From positions 1-56,555 of the forward strand of contig CAYYPG010000001.1 of the NCBI GenBank assembly GCA_964473505.1: a stretch of 56,555 bases of DNA, written 5' to 3'. Both the position numbers and the translations under genes were made by a program. Origin of the DNA: JAOABV01 sp964473505. Its GTDB lineage: Bacteria > Hydrothermota > Tepidihabitantia > Tepidihabitantales > CAIPLT01. Below are positions 8,520-18,140 of this stretch, one piece after another; position 1 is the first letter of the stretch, and every line of letters begins with the position of its first letter. The notes under the pieces were generated by a model that saw only the letters and a list, made by a program, of their open reading frames with translations, made no database searches and was not told the DNA's origin.

Positions 8520-9291
8520 AGATATCCGTAGAACCTAAAAATACACGACAGTAATTTCAATTATTATATAAGCGTTAATAGAGTCAAGTAAAAGCATTGA
8601 GGTAATAGATTACGGAAAATAAAGAAAGATAATTTTCCCAACAGCCCATAAGTAGTAATCCCTGCAAAGTTTTGTGGTTCCAGACAATTATTTTTTTGCG
8701 GTTTCTTGATTTTTTATTTCATTGGTTGGTCGTTAACAGAAGATGATTGTTTTGAGGCATATGAAAGTAATCCTGGTTAATGCAAGGTGTATATATTCAA
8801 TTAGAAGCATAAAATCAGTGAAGTGGTACAAGGAACTACTGGTTGGCTAATAAAGAAAACAAATAGCAAAGTATCGTTCCAGATATTCAACTGGCTACCA
8901 TTATTATTAGACAAGTATATTGACGAAACAATAAATTCTGGTTTCTGTACGCCTTCTTAAATCAAATTTTCTAAACAAATGCCAAAGAATCATCCAGATA
9001 TTCGACTGGCCACCCTTATTATTAGACAAGTATATTGACAAACAATAAATTCTGGATTCTATATGCTTCATAAATCGAATTTCCTAAAAATTTGTATTTT
9101 TTTATATTTCAACCATAAGCGTACTAATTATGGCAAGGAGTTGATTTGGTTAAAGGAGGTAAATAACATTGTATCCTCTACGGTCTTTAAGTTGTCGTTG
9201 ATATTAATAGTTTAGATAATATTGACGGTATATTGAATTCTAATTACTATGTACCGACATCAGTCAGAATGTATTCTTTTTCACTTCACAA
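8520..9291. other. Intergenic region with tandem repeat
   Basis: No gene is supported. It contains the 115-bp tandem repeat at 8864-9098 and a stretch near 8760-8830 resembling 300-375. An isolated ribosome-site-like TTAAAGGAGGTAAATAAC near 9153 is followed by a short hydrophobic frame without a normal start, perhaps the remnant of a lost gene's 5' end. Confidence 0.5.
8864..9098. repeat. 115-bp tandem duplication
   Basis: Two direct copies begin near 8864 and 8979. Shared blocks include CCAGATATTC, TTATTATTAGACAAGTATAT and ACAATAAATTCTGG. The copies differ by scattered substitutions and small indels, so the duplication is old. There is no open frame in either copy. Confidence 0.75.
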
Positions 9292-9320
9292 TTGACATCG
9301 TTAGGTGCATGATTTATAAT
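9292..9320 (+). promoter_or_regulatory. Consensus sigma70 promoter for the M14 peptidase gene
   Basis: TTGACA (9292-9297), a 17-base spacer and TATAAT (9315-9320) form a perfect consensus. Transcription would start about 9327, giving a leader of roughly 30 bases that includes the ribosome site AAAGGAG before the ATG at 9356. Confidence 0.8.
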
Positions 9321-9355
9321 TTTAAGATGAAAACATTTAATTAAAGGAGCATTAT

Positions 9356-11602
9356 ATGAAATATTGGATATTTTTAATCGGATTATTAATAATTGTTTTG
9401 GGAATTTCAGTAGCAAATGCCAAGACAATGATTGTTCGTGTCTATGTGCGAAATTATGAAGAATTGGCTCGTCGTATTGACTTTAAGCAAACTAATATTG
9501 AAATTGCTGGAGCGAAACCGCAAGAATGGTATGAATTAGTAGTGGAATCCGAAGATTATCCTGCAGTCTTAGCATCGGGACTCAAAAGTCAAATTATAAT
9601 TGAAGATTTAGAGCTTCAAAAAGCCGAGGTTCTTTCTCGTGCCCAGTATCGTAGTCTAGATTCCGTGAACTTGATGTTACGGACCTTGGTCAATTCAGCA
9701 CCACAGATTTGTGTGCTGGAAAGTCTTGGTTTATCATACGAGAATCGTCAAATCTATGGAGTAAAAATTTCTGATAATCCATCAATTTCCGAACCTCAAG
9801 AACCGGGGGTATTTTTTTGTGGTTTGCACCATGCTCGAGAATGGGCAACAATTGAAATGTGTCTATTTATTATTGATACCATTGTTCGTGCTTATCGTAC
9901 AGTACCCGAGATTCAAAACTTAGTTAATAATCATGAGATTTGGGTTTTTCCGGTTATTAACCCTGATGGTTATTTTTATGATTATCCTTTACGACGCTCG
10001 TGGCGGAAGAATCGTCAACCGTTCGGCGGTTCCATTGGAACTGATTTGAATCGTAATTATTTAGGAGCTTGCAACGGTGATCGATTTGGACTTTGGGGTG
10101 CTTTAACTTCTGGTTCGCAATCTTCTCATTTGCCATCCAGTGAAACTTTTATGGGGCAATATGGTGCTTCTAGTCCAGAGATAACCGCGCTTAATAACTT
10201 CTTTAGAACCCATAATATTAATGCTTGCTTATCCTTCCATTCTTATTCGGAATTAGTGCTTTGGCCCTGGGGCTATCAAAGCATTCCTACTCTGGACAAT
10301 GCGTTATATCAAAGAGTTGGTACACGAATGGCAAGTATGATTCAAAAATTGTCAGGAGGAACTTATACCCCACAACAAAGCACCTCGCTCTATCCGGTCT
10401 CAGGTGGAAGTGATGATTGGATTTATGGTTGGAATAAATATGTTAATGGTGTTCCGTGTTTGGCTTTTACTAATGAAATAGGTACTTCATTTTATCAACC
10501 TCTTACGGATGTTGACCATATTATCCGTCAGAATTTCAAGGCAGTAGTCTATTTGACCAATTTTTCGGATAGTGTCCGAATTCTGATGAAAGGATTTGTT
10601 CCGCCCCCAAACATCACAGTTCCCGAGACTAGTTCAAGTAGTAATTTTGTCGTTGCCTGGAAACCTAAAAATCCTCAGTATAACAATCCTAGTATGTGGG
10701 AATTACAAGAATTGTCAAATTATACTGTATTTCAAGACCAATTTGATACTATCTTACCAGCTTGGCAGGTTCAAGGATTTGTCTTAAGTTCACGAAGAGC
10801 ATATTCGGGTTTAAGAAGTATGTGGTCAGACTCGGCTAATAACATTTCCAACTATATCCGGACAACCTATCCATATGTGGTGAATCCAGGCGATTCTTTG
10901 ACTTTCTGGTGTTGGTATAACTTAGAGAAGAATTATGATGTTGCGGTGGCTGAAGTATCATTTAATACCAAAGAGTGGTTTCAATTAGGAGCTCGGCTGA
11001 CCGATACTTCTGGTGGATGGCGCAGAATGGCTTATTCGCTGGAACCTTTTGCTGGAAAATCAATTTACATTCAATTCCGAGTCATGACCGACGGCAGCAT
11101 TTTGAAAAATGGATTCTATCTCGATGATGTTTATCCAGTGCCAATGTTTAATAATACCCGAATTCTTGCATCGAATATTACGGATACTGCTTATATCGTG
11201 TTAGTTAACCAACCTGGGCGCTACTGGTATCGAGTCCGTGGTTATAACGCAACTCATGGCTGGGGTGAATTTAGTATGCTTGATGACGTAGAAGTATTAG
11301 CAACCGCAATTACTGAGATAAAAAATACACATAATATTACCGTTAATATTCTTCCTAACATATTTACTGCCAACGCTTTGATTCAGTATAGCGTTCCTTT
11401 TGAATGTAAAGTTGCATTAAGCGTCTATGATATAACTGGTAGAAATCGGGTTCAATTAGTAAATCGTATTCATAAACCAGGAGTTTATGAAATAAATTGG
11501 CCTGCGATTGACGATAATAAGAAAAAACTATCATCGGGCATTTATTTTCTAAAAATTGATATCGGTGAAAAGAGTTTAACCAGACGAATTATAATCTTTT
11601 AA
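9356..11602 (+). CDS. Secreted M14 zinc carboxypeptidase with C-terminal sorting tail
   Basis: 748 residues. A signal peptide (1-22) and a propeptide-like segment (to about 95) precede an M14 catalytic domain (about 100-400). Zinc ligands are H159 and E162 in GLHHAREWATIE and H295 in LSFHSYSE; substrate residues are N232/R233 in DLNRNY; the catalytic glutamate is E374 in TNEIG. Then comes a beta-rich region (about 480-610) resembling the MAM/immune-inhibitor-A type. The last 80 residues carry the Por/T9SS type A pattern (VYDITGR, then LSSGIYFLKI, ending TRRIIIF), so the protein is probably secreted or cell-surface attached. It is monocistronic with its own consensus promoter. It likely digests external peptides together with the subtilase at 33021. 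Confidence 0.9.
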   Translation: MKYWIFLIGLLIIVLGISVANAKTMIVRVYVRNYEELARRIDFKQTNIEIAGAKPQEWYELVVESEDYPAVLASGLKSQIIIEDLELQKAEVLSRAQYRSLDSVNLMLRTLVNSAPQICVLESLGLSYENRQIYGVKISDNPSISEPQEPGVFFCGLHHAREWATIEMCLFIIDTIVRAYRTVPEIQNLVNNHEIWVFPVINPDGYFYDYPLRRSWRKNRQPFGGSIGTDLNRNYLGACNGDRFGLWGALTSGSQSSHLPSSETFMGQYGASSPEITALNNFFRTHNINACLSFHSYSELVLWPWGYQSIPTLDNALYQRVGTRMASMIQKLSGGTYTPQQSTSLYPVSGGSDDWIYGWNKYVNGVPCLAFTNEIGTSFYQPLTDVDHIIRQNFKAVVYLTNFSDSVRILMKGFVPPPNITVPETSSSSNFVVAWKPKNPQYNNPSMWELQELSNYTVFQDQFDTILPAWQVQGFVLSSRRAYSGLRSMWSDSANNISNYIRTTYPYVVNPGDSLTFWCWYNLEKNYDVAVAEVSFNTKEWFQLGARLTDTSGGWRRMAYSLEPFAGKSIYIQFRVMTDGSILKNGFYLDDVYPVPMFNNTRILASNITDTAYIVLVNQPGRYWYRVRGYNATHGWGEFSMLDDVEVLATAITEIKNTHNITVNILPNIFTANALIQYSVPFECKVALSVYDITGRNRVQLVNRIHKPGVYEINWPAIDDNKKKLSSGIYFLKIDIGEKSLTRRIIIF

Positions 11603-11644
11603 CCGACTTCGGCTTTCTCGGTTGTCTTATAGACAAGCCCAAAG

Positions 11645-11720
11645 GCTATCCTAGGGGTATACCAGGGGGATATCCACCGGGTTATCCTGGGGGTTATCCG
11701 CCAGACTACCAAAACGGACA
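11645..11720 (+). repeat. 12-bp G-rich iterated repeat (GGTTATCCTGGG type)
   Basis: At least five successive 12-base units can be read: GGCTATCCTAGG, GGTATACCAGGG, GGATATCCACCG, GGTTATCCTGGG, GGTTATCCGCCA. In one frame they encode a G-Y-P-x four-residue repeat that stays open to a TGA near 11783, but there is no start or ribosome site. Related units occur at 39302-39360 and, inverted, at 39781-39845. Confidence 0.65.
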
Positions 11721-11931
11721 TATTATAGACTGTATTCCGGGGCGCCCAGCTATTCAACCGCTGGGTTATCAAAGGGATAGATGAGGCGAAGGTTTACTCA
11801 ACAACCGATGGTGTCAGGTGGGTCGCCGGTTGAATCTATTTTTTAAGATAGCATGGTTTTGGAATTTAGATTTTATACAATTATTCTTAAGATGTTTTTG
11901 AAGACCTTGAATAAGTTCGAATGTTTATCAA

Positions 11932-12084
11932 GATAATGTCTAATATTTGGTGTAAATTCAGCATAGATATGTTAAAGCAAAAGGTGAGTGTTTTCCTTTA
12001 TTTAAACATATAAGTACAATATAGTTAGAAAGGAGATCACTTCTTAAGAGAAAAGAATCAAGTTACACAAAAATTGCGATGTCC
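11932..12084. mobile_element. MITE-like element (IS256-end-like), copy 3
   Basis: The left end GATAATGTCTAATATTTGGT (then GTAAAT) and the right end GTTACACAAAAATTGCGATG (then TCCCC) are diverged inverse copies of each other, and both match the family ends at 47104-47256. Length is about 153 bp and there is no coding frame. Confidence 0.5.
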
Positions 12085-12482
12085 CCTTTTTAAATGAGTT
12101 GCACAAAATTAACCTGAAAGTTTTGATAAAAGATACAAGCCTCTATGCTAGGGATTTGAAGATAATGAAAAATGAATACGGAGATTTTTATCTGATATCC
12201 GATGCTGTAATGCGGCAGGACGGGTAAAAGATAAAAAGTTTATACCTTCCATCTATCAAAAAAGCAATGGTTGTGATGACCAATTTGTGAGGTGTGAGAG
12301 TATAAAATGCTTGGGAGTATTATGACTTATTCAGAGGTCTCTTTTTTATTAATTTTGACTTTGTCGAAGTTTTGTTGGCAGACAAGAGATGTCTAAATTA
12401 GCAATTTGAAGATTATGGTAGCACAAGGTTATTTTTGATAACTTGCTGGTATTTTGTGGACCAGATGAGTTAGAAAATAACC

Positions 12483-13373
12483 TTACCTTTGGGCAAAGAG
12501 ACTTGCTTTTTTTAAAAGCAAGTGCCATTCAAAGTCGACTTGGGCTTGAATTTGTTCAATCTCTTTTTGAGTTAAATGGCTAAATCGTCCTTGAAGTTTT
12601 AAGTATTCAGCAACTGGGATTGGTTTTTCCGGTTTGATGTTGATAGTGTATTTAACGCCGTTTTCACATTCATAAATAGGAAAAATATTGGATTCAACCG
12701 CTAATCGGCAGATTTTTATCATTAAATCTGGTGCCATTTTCCAACCTGTTGGGCAGGGCGCAAAGATATGGATAAACTTTGTGCCTTTTATCTCTTTGGC
12801 TTTTTTAAATTTATTTATCAAATCATCCGGATAACACAAAGTTGCAGTAGCACAATAAGGAATCCGATGCGCAATCATAATTTCAGTAATATTTTTCTTT
12901 GGTTCGGCTTTTGGCGTCTTTTCTGGAGTAGTCGTCGTCCAGGCTCCTTTCGGTGTGGCTGAAGACCGTTGAATGCCTGTGTTCATATAGGCTTCATTAT
13001 CATAACAAGCATATATAATGTCATCATTTCTTTCGGCGGCACCGGATAAGGCTTGAATACCAATATCTAATGTTCCACCATCACCTGCCCAAGCCAAAAC
13101 AGAGATGTCTTTTTTCCCTTGAATTTCAAGACCGGCTTTTACTCCGGAAGCTGCAATAGCAGCAGTTTCAAAAGCAGTATGGAGCAGCGGGGTACGAAGC
13201 GAATGGATAGGAAATGGCCCATCAATTATAGTCCAACAGCATGCAGGAATTACAACGATGGTTTTTTCACCTAATGCCTTAAGTGCCAATCTCATTGCTA
13301 AAGCACCACCGCAACCTGGACAGGCAACATGTCCAGGAAACATATATTCTTTTTCTTGTATCGTGTATCTCAT
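12483..13373 (-). CDS. porB: 2-oxoacid:ferredoxin oxidoreductase, beta (TPP-binding) subunit
   Basis: 296 residues, the thiamine-pyrophosphate half of pyruvate (or another 2-oxoacid) ferredoxin oxidoreductase. The Fe-S cysteines start at CPGCGG (18-23), with a further Cys at CPTGW late in the protein. The TPP/Mg motif is AGDGGTLDIG (96-105), continuing to NEAYMNTG (126-133). The enzyme converts a 2-oxoacid plus CoA to acyl-CoA, CO2 and reduced ferredoxin. The start ATG at 13373 follows GGAAAGAT. It is the last gene of the fabH-porC-GltD-like-porA-porB run. Pyruvate and branched-chain oxoacid versions cannot be told apart safely by eye. Confidence 0.88.
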   Translation of the reverse strand: MRYTIQEKEYMFPGHVACPGCGGALAMRLALKALGEKTIVVIPACCWTIIDGPFPIHSLRTPLLHTAFETAAIAASGVKAGLEIQGKKDISVLAWAGDGGTLDIGIQALSGAAERNDDIIYACYDNEAYMNTGIQRSSATPKGAWTTTTPEKTPKAEPKKNITEIMIAHRIPYCATATLCYPDDLINKFKKAKEIKGTKFIHIFAPCPTGWKMAPDLMIKICRLAVESNIFPIYECENGVKYTINIKPEKPIPVAEYLKLQGRFSHLTQKEIEQIQAQVDFEWHLLLKKASLFAQR

Positions 13374-13442
13374 ATCTTTCCGATTAGTTTATGGTTGATT
13401 TGTTTTTTAAGATAAAACTAAAATATTCAATCCTAATATCTT

Positions 13443-14597
13443 TCATAAGCGTACTCCTCGCCAAATTATCGGTTCTTGAGGTGCTTCGGTCTTAAGCGTA
13501 TAATCAATAATTTCTCTAATATCGTTGGGAGTTACATCGCGGCCACCGAGTCCAATGATGTAATCAAAAACTGGTGGTGCGCCTGGCAGACCATAGAGTG
13601 CAGATTTTATTTCTTGGGCAAACACACCGGAGTGACCAAAGGACATATTACGGTCGATGACCGCAATCTTTTGTGCTTTATATAAGATTTCACGTAGTTC
13701 ATCCACCGGAGTTGGACGAAACAATTTTTGTTTCAATAATCCGACTTTTCTTCCTTCTTCGCGCATCTGGTCGACTACAATTCGTGCTGTACCGGTGATG
13801 GTCCCGGATGTTACTAAAATTACTTTAGCGTCTTCACAACGATAGGCTTCAACTACACCATATTTGCGACCAAACATTTTGCTAAATTCATCATCAACCT
13901 CTTTAATTACTTGTCGTGCCTTTTCGTGGGCTTTTTGTATTTTATAGCGAATCTCATAATAATGGTCAGGATTTGTCAGACCACCATAGGATTTAGGCGT
14001 GGCAACATCTAATTTTGTTTTCAATTCGAACGGTGGTAAAAATTTATCAACCAAGTCTTGGTCAGGAATATCCACCGCTTCTGAGGTGTGAGAAAGGACA
14101 AAGGCATCTAATATAATCATTACCGGTAAATGGACGGTTTCAGCAATTTTGAAGGCTTGAATTGTAGTATCTAATACTTCTTGATTTGATTCACAGTATA
14201 ACTGAATCCAGCCAACATCACGTTGGGATAGGGAATCATTCTGGTCAGTCCAAACCGACCAACCAGGTCCCATTGCTCGATTGATATTGGCTAACACCAC
14301 AGGTAAACGAGCACCTACTGCCCAGTGTAACATTTCGTGCATTAGAGCCAAACCATGAGCCGAAGTAGCGGTAAAAGCTCTGACACCAGTAGCAGAGGCG
14401 GCAATACAGGCACTCATTGCTGAATGTTCTGATTCCACTTTTATAAACTTAGCATTTAATTTTCCCGTGGCACAAAATTCCGATAATAATTCCACCACTT
14501 GGGTTTGGGGCGTAATCGGATATGCGGCAATTACTTGCACTCGGGATAAGAGTGCTCCATAACTAACGGCATGATTTCCTGTAATTACTTTTTTCAT
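13443..14597 (-). CDS. porA: 2-oxoacid:ferredoxin oxidoreductase, alpha subunit
   Basis: 384 residues. The N-terminal pyrimidine-binding domain shows GNHAVSYGALLSRVQVIAAY PITPQT (family hallmark YPITPQT near 25-31). The later segment VILVTSGTITGTARIVVDQM belongs to domain II, and the C-terminal part has VIDRNMSFGHSG and the GLGGRDV motif near 350. It forms the catalytic core with PorB. The gap to porB is 69 bases and to the upstream subunit gene 31 bases, consistent with one transcript. The ribosome site is weak (GGTTAAAT). Confidence 0.88.
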   Translation of the reverse strand: MKKVITGNHAVSYGALLSRVQVIAAYPITPQTQVVELLSEFCATGKLNAKFIKVESEHSAMSACIAASATGVRAFTATSAHGLALMHEMLHWAVGARLPVVLANINRAMGPGWSVWTDQNDSLSQRDVGWIQLYCESNQEVLDTTIQAFKIAETVHLPVMIILDAFVLSHTSEAVDIPDQDLVDKFLPPFELKTKLDVATPKSYGGLTNPDHYYEIRYKIQKAHEKARQVIKEVDDEFSKMFGRKYGVVEAYRCEDAKVILVTSGTITGTARIVVDQMREEGRKVGLLKQKLFRPTPVDELREILYKAQKIAVIDRNMSFGHSGVFAQEIKSALYGLPGAPPVFDYIIGLGGRDVTPNDIREIIDYTLKTEAPQEPIIWRGVRL

Positions 14598-14628
14598 ATT
14601 TAACCTAAATTTTCCTTAATAATGAATT

Positions 14629-16338
14629 TCATTCGGTTTCTACTTTTGATTCTTCAATCATTGCTATGGCGTAACGAGGACATTCTCGAGCACAAACGCC
14701 ACAACCTTTGCAATAATCGTAATCGAATTCGTATTCTCCATTATCTTTCATAACCGATAAATCCGGACAGAAGACAAAACAATTATCACATTTATTGCAT
14801 ACACCACAGGAGAAACATCGTTCGGCTTCATTTTTGACCATATGCTCATCATACCCGATATTTACTTCCTTAAAACTGCGTTTACGTTGGCCAAGAGATA
14901 TCTGGGGAATCGGAATTCTTGGCTGGTGTTCAAAATAAATTGGATTCAGTTGGGAAAAGGTCACGACCTCTTTTTTGTTATCCGATTTGGATAATTCTAT
15001 ACCATTGGCTTGGCCAATAATAAATCGGGCCACTCTTTTGCCTGCACCAATTGCTTCCACCACGGTTTTGGGACCAGTAACACAATCGCCAATGGCAAAA
15101 ATATTAGAAATATTAGTTTGACCAAAATTGTCAGCGGCAACACTCCAGCCAGTAGTTTTTAGTTCCGGTGGTAATATGGATAAATCGACTTCTTCACCAA
15201 TTGCACTAAGAATCGAATCAACCTTTTTAACAAAATTAGAATTAGGAATTGGTATTGGTCGTCTTCGACCCGAAGCATCGGGTTCGCCTAATTTCATTTT
15301 GATTAATTCAATGCCCTTGACCGTACCTTTTTTGGTGCGAATGACTTTGACTGGTGCGACTAAAAATTCAATGGGAATGCCTTCGGTTTCTGCAGCGTTG
15401 ATTTCATCAGCAATTGCCGGCATTTCCGCCCGAGTTCGTCGATACAAGATGATTGGCTTATAGCCAAGCCGCAAACAGACGCGTGCCGCATCGATTGCGG
15501 TATTGCCACCACCGATAATCGCAACCCGTTTGCCTAATTTAGGCCGTTTGTTGTTATTAACTTCAGAAAGAAATTCTAAACCGGAATATACTCCTTTCCC
15601 TTTCTCATTAGGAATCTCCAGTGGTCGACTCTTCGTACAACCAGTAGCAATAATGACGAAATCATACTCTTGAGTTAATTGTAATATGCTAATATCTTTA
15701 CCAATTGTGCAATTGGTTTTGAATTTAACTTGTAAGGCGGATAATTTCTTTAATTCGGCATCAAGAATATTTTTCGGCAGTCGGTACGAAGGTATTCCAT
15801 ATCTTAGCAAACCGCCAAGTTTGCCCAGGGCTTCAAAAATGGTTACTTGAAAACCAGCTAAGCCAAGATAATAAGCCGCGCTCATTCCAGCTGGACCTGA
15901 ACCAATAATCGCTACCTTTGTTTTTCGTTTCTCTTGGGGTTTCGGAAGAATTTTAGCCTTGAGTCCGAAATCACCTAAAAACCGTTCGCAACCATGAATG
16001 GCTAAAGATTCATCGTAGTCTTTACGATTGCATGCCTGTTCACAAGGATGATAACAGACACGCCCGGTAATGGCAGGAAACGGATTATCTTCAATGATAG
16101 TTTCATATGCTTCTTGAAACTTATTTTGCTTTACTAAATCGAGATACTTTTGTATTTGTTCATTAGCCGGACATTCATTATTACAGGGCGGAGTTTTATT
16201 CTCATAGACAGGACGGAAAATCCGCCATGTGCCGGTCTTGTTTAAGAGTGTTTCGGCAATACTGATTGCCCATTCAGGATAATCTGATTCTTTTTCTAAT
16301 TTAGGAATTGTTGGTTTATACTTTTCTAACCACTTCAT
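14629..16338 (-). CDS. GltD-like FAD/NAD(P) oxidoreductase fused to a 2[4Fe-4S] ferredoxin (POR delta-like)
   Basis: 569 residues. The N-terminal Fe-S domain has cysteines at 52, 56, 95, 99 and 103 (CNNECP, then CYHPCEQAC). The FAD motif is IIGSGPAGMSAAYYLG (144-159), the NAD(P) motif is AIIGGGNTAIDAARVCLRLG near 270, and FAIGDCV is the second FAD contact. The last 65 residues hold two ferredoxin clusters (CFSCGVCNKCDNC, then YCKGCGVCARECP). This architecture matches the small subunit of glutamate synthase/NfnB joined to the delta subunit of 2-oxoacid oxidoreductase. Lying between porC and porA, it probably lets NAD(P)H exchange electrons with the oxidoreductase. No glutamate synthase large subunit is nearby. 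Confidence 0.88.
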   Translation of the reverse strand: MKWLEKYKPTIPKLEKESDYPEWAISIAETLLNKTGTWRIFRPVYENKTPPCNNECPANEQIQKYLDLVKQNKFQEAYETIIEDNPFPAITGRVCYHPCEQACNRKDYDESLAIHGCERFLGDFGLKAKILPKPQEKRKTKVAIIGSGPAGMSAAYYLGLAGFQVTIFEALGKLGGLLRYGIPSYRLPKNILDAELKKLSALQVKFKTNCTIGKDISILQLTQEYDFVIIATGCTKSRPLEIPNEKGKGVYSGLEFLSEVNNNKRPKLGKRVAIIGGGNTAIDAARVCLRLGYKPIILYRRTRAEMPAIADEINAAETEGIPIEFLVAPVKVIRTKKGTVKGIELIKMKLGEPDASGRRRPIPIPNSNFVKKVDSILSAIGEEVDLSILPPELKTTGWSVAADNFGQTNISNIFAIGDCVTGPKTVVEAIGAGKRVARFIIGQANGIELSKSDNKKEVVTFSQLNPIYFEHQPRIPIPQISLGQRKRSFKEVNIGYDEHMVKNEAERCFSCGVCNKCDNCFVFCPDLSVMKDNGEYEFDYDYCKGCGVCARECPRYAIAMIEESKVETE

Positions 16339-16362
16339 AAATATCCTTAGTAGTAATAAATT

Positions 16363-16600
16363 GTTTCTAATTTAACAGGCATATATTCTTTAATGAAATT
16401 ATACAACTCGGATAGTTTCGCAGGCTTCTTTTTGGTTGCTGCGATGTTTTCTTCCAATTTAACCAGTACATATTCCTTAATTCCTTTAATATTGAAATTA
16501 TACAACACGGACTGTTTCATAAGCTTCTTTGGTTGCTGCGATGTTTTCTTCCAATTTAACCGGTACATATTCCTTAATTCCTTTAATGACCTCTTCTAAT
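16363..16600 (-). repeat. Tandem partial duplications of the porC 3' end
   Basis: The last ~99 bases of porC (16501-16599) are repeated at 16402-16500, and again as a shortened piece at 16363-16401. Blocks such as GGTTGCTGCGATGTTTTCTT are identical between the first two. The second copy is frameshifted relative to the gene (the E-A-Y-E-T-V-R-V-V tail survives as E-A-C-E-T-I-R-V-V in another frame), so it is non-functional and decaying. Confidence 0.85.
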
Positions 16601-17046
16601 TTAACAAAATTAGAAATTCGGACAAAAGCGCCTAAAATTGCCGTATTGACAATGGGAGCAGTTTTGGCACCTAAGCGATGTTTTATAGCAATTCTAGTGG
16701 CATCAACAATTGCTAAACGAAAGTTCTTAAAGATATCTTGATTAGGAACTTTATGGGAATTTAAAAGCACCCAACCATTGGGTTTTAAGCCTTGGGTAAC
16801 ATTTACCGTTTTAATCAGTACAGGGTCTAAAATAATAATATGGTCTGGCGTGTAAACTTTACAGCGTAGGGAAATTGGTTTATCGTCAAAGCGCAAAAAC
16901 GCTTGAACCGGTGCACCTCGGCGTTCGACACCAAATTCTGGAAAAGTCTGAACATATTTACCTTCAGCAAATAAGGCGGTGGCTAAAATCTCAGAAGCAA
17001 TTACTGCTCCTTGGCCACCTCGACCATGAAATCTAATTTCAATCAT
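16498..17046 (-). CDS. porC: 2-oxoacid:ferredoxin oxidoreductase, gamma subunit
   Basis: 182 residues. The N-terminal family hallmark is [19 protein letters not shown] (3-21), the second is [18 protein letters not shown] (about 36-53), with the conserved VDATRIA and TAILGAF later. The gamma subunit binds CoA side contacts in the heterotetramer. The stop at 16498 is followed by decaying tandem copies of its own 3' end, so the gap to the next gene is filled with gene-derived sequence. The GTA-TAA end of the gene looks normal for the family. Confidence 0.9.
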
Positions 17047-17159
17047 CGTTTATTCTTCTTCGTCACCACTACACAAAGACCGAAATCACAGACAAACATA
17101 TTGAAATATTCTTATGCTTGCTTGACGGGTTTTGTGTCTTGGTAAAATAATTTTTATAT

Positions 17160-18140
17160 CTACCATTTTAAAATTGATGCGGCCCAAGTAAAACCAGCGC
17201 CGAATGCGGCAAATAGTATCTTGGTGCCATCTTTAATTCTACCTTCATTATAGGCTTCATATAAGGCAACAGGAATCGAAGCTGCAGACATATTGCCATA
17301 CTTGTGAATCACAATAAAGGTTTTTTCTAAAGGGATATTAGCTCGTTTGATAGTTGCATCAATGATTCGGATATTGGCTTGATGGGGAATAAAGACATCT
17401 ATATCATCCGCGGTCATTTGAGCATCTTGTAAAACAGTAAGGGTTGCGGTTTCCATTTCTCGTACTGCGTTCTTGAAAACTTCATTACCTGCCATATGAA
17501 CCGTATGAAGTTTTTTCTCCACCGATTCGCAAGTGGCTGGTATGCGACTACCACCTGCCGGCTGATATAACAGTTTGGCTAAATTACCGTCTGCACCCCA
17601 ATTGGATGAGATAATACCTCGGTTCTCGTTCGTTGCGACTGCAATACACGCACCTGCACCGTCTCCAAACAGAACACAAGTTGCGCGGTCTTGCCAGTTT
17701 ATCACTTTGGATAGAATCTCAGCACCGGCGATCAAAACCTTTTTGGCCCTACCGCCAGCAATCAGATTAGCGGCAATCTCTAAAGCAAATAAAAATCCAC
17801 AACAACCCGCACTAATATCAAAAGCGACCGAACCGGCAACGCCTAATCCTTTTTGCACCCAACAGGCAGTTGCTGGATAGAGGGTATCTGGCGTTGAAGT
17901 GCCGACAATAATCGTATCTAATTCACTGGCTTTAATCCCGGCTTGTTTTAAAGCTTCCTTGGTTGCGGTGATAACCAAATCCGAAGTCGCGGTCTCTTCG
18001 TCTACAATCCGTCGTTCTTTAATACCGGTTCGTTCAGTTATCCATTCGTCTGAGGTATCAACTATCTTTTCTAAATCAAAATTCGTCAAGATTTTTTCGG
18101 GCAATCCAACACCTAATCCAACAATTTTTAACTTCTTCAT
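17160..18140 (-). CDS. fabH: Beta-ketoacyl-ACP synthase III
   Basis: 326 residues, initiates fatty-acid synthesis by condensing an acyl-CoA with malonyl-ACP. Catalytic residues are C113 in FDISAGCCGF, H253 in PHQANIRI and N283 in KYGNMSAAS. The N-terminal DEWITERTGIKERR and the glycine-rich GDGAGACI are also typical. The gene precedes the oxidoreductase genes by 113 bases on the same strand, which suggests that the acyl-CoA starter (acetyl- or branched-chain acyl-CoA) comes from that enzyme. No Shine-Dalgarno is visible before the ATG. Confidence 0.95.
   Translation of the reverse strand: MKKLKIVGLGVGLPEKILTNFDLEKIVDTSDEWITERTGIKERRIVDEETATSDLVITATKEALKQAGIKASELDTIIVGTSTPDTLYPATACWVQKGLGVAGSVAFDISAGCCGFLFALEIAANLIAGGRAKKVLIAGAEILSKVINWQDRATCVLFGDGAGACIAVATNENRGIISSNWGADGNLAKLLYQPAGGSRIPATCESVEKKLHTVHMAGNEVFKNAVREMETATLTVLQDAQMTADDIDVFIPHQANIRIIDATIKRANIPLEKTFIVIHKYGNMSAASIPVALYEAYNEGRIKDGTKILFAAFGAGFTWAASILKW

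Larger units (their letters stand above)
11603..12482. other. Intergenic region with iterated repeats and a MITE-like element
   Basis: No intact gene is seen. Contents: a small inverted repeat right after the peptidase stop (AACCGA and TCGGTT, no T-run), the 12-bp G-rich iterations (11645-11720), a MITE-like element (11932-12084), and near 12334-12375 a fragment similar to the 110-bp inverted-repeat family (TTTTGACTTTGTCGAAGTTT). Confidence 0.5.

Noticed and set aside
11645..11783. GYP-repeat protein gene
   Set aside because: The frame is open but has no start codon or ribosome site, and the same 12-bp units occur elsewhere on either strand without a frame.
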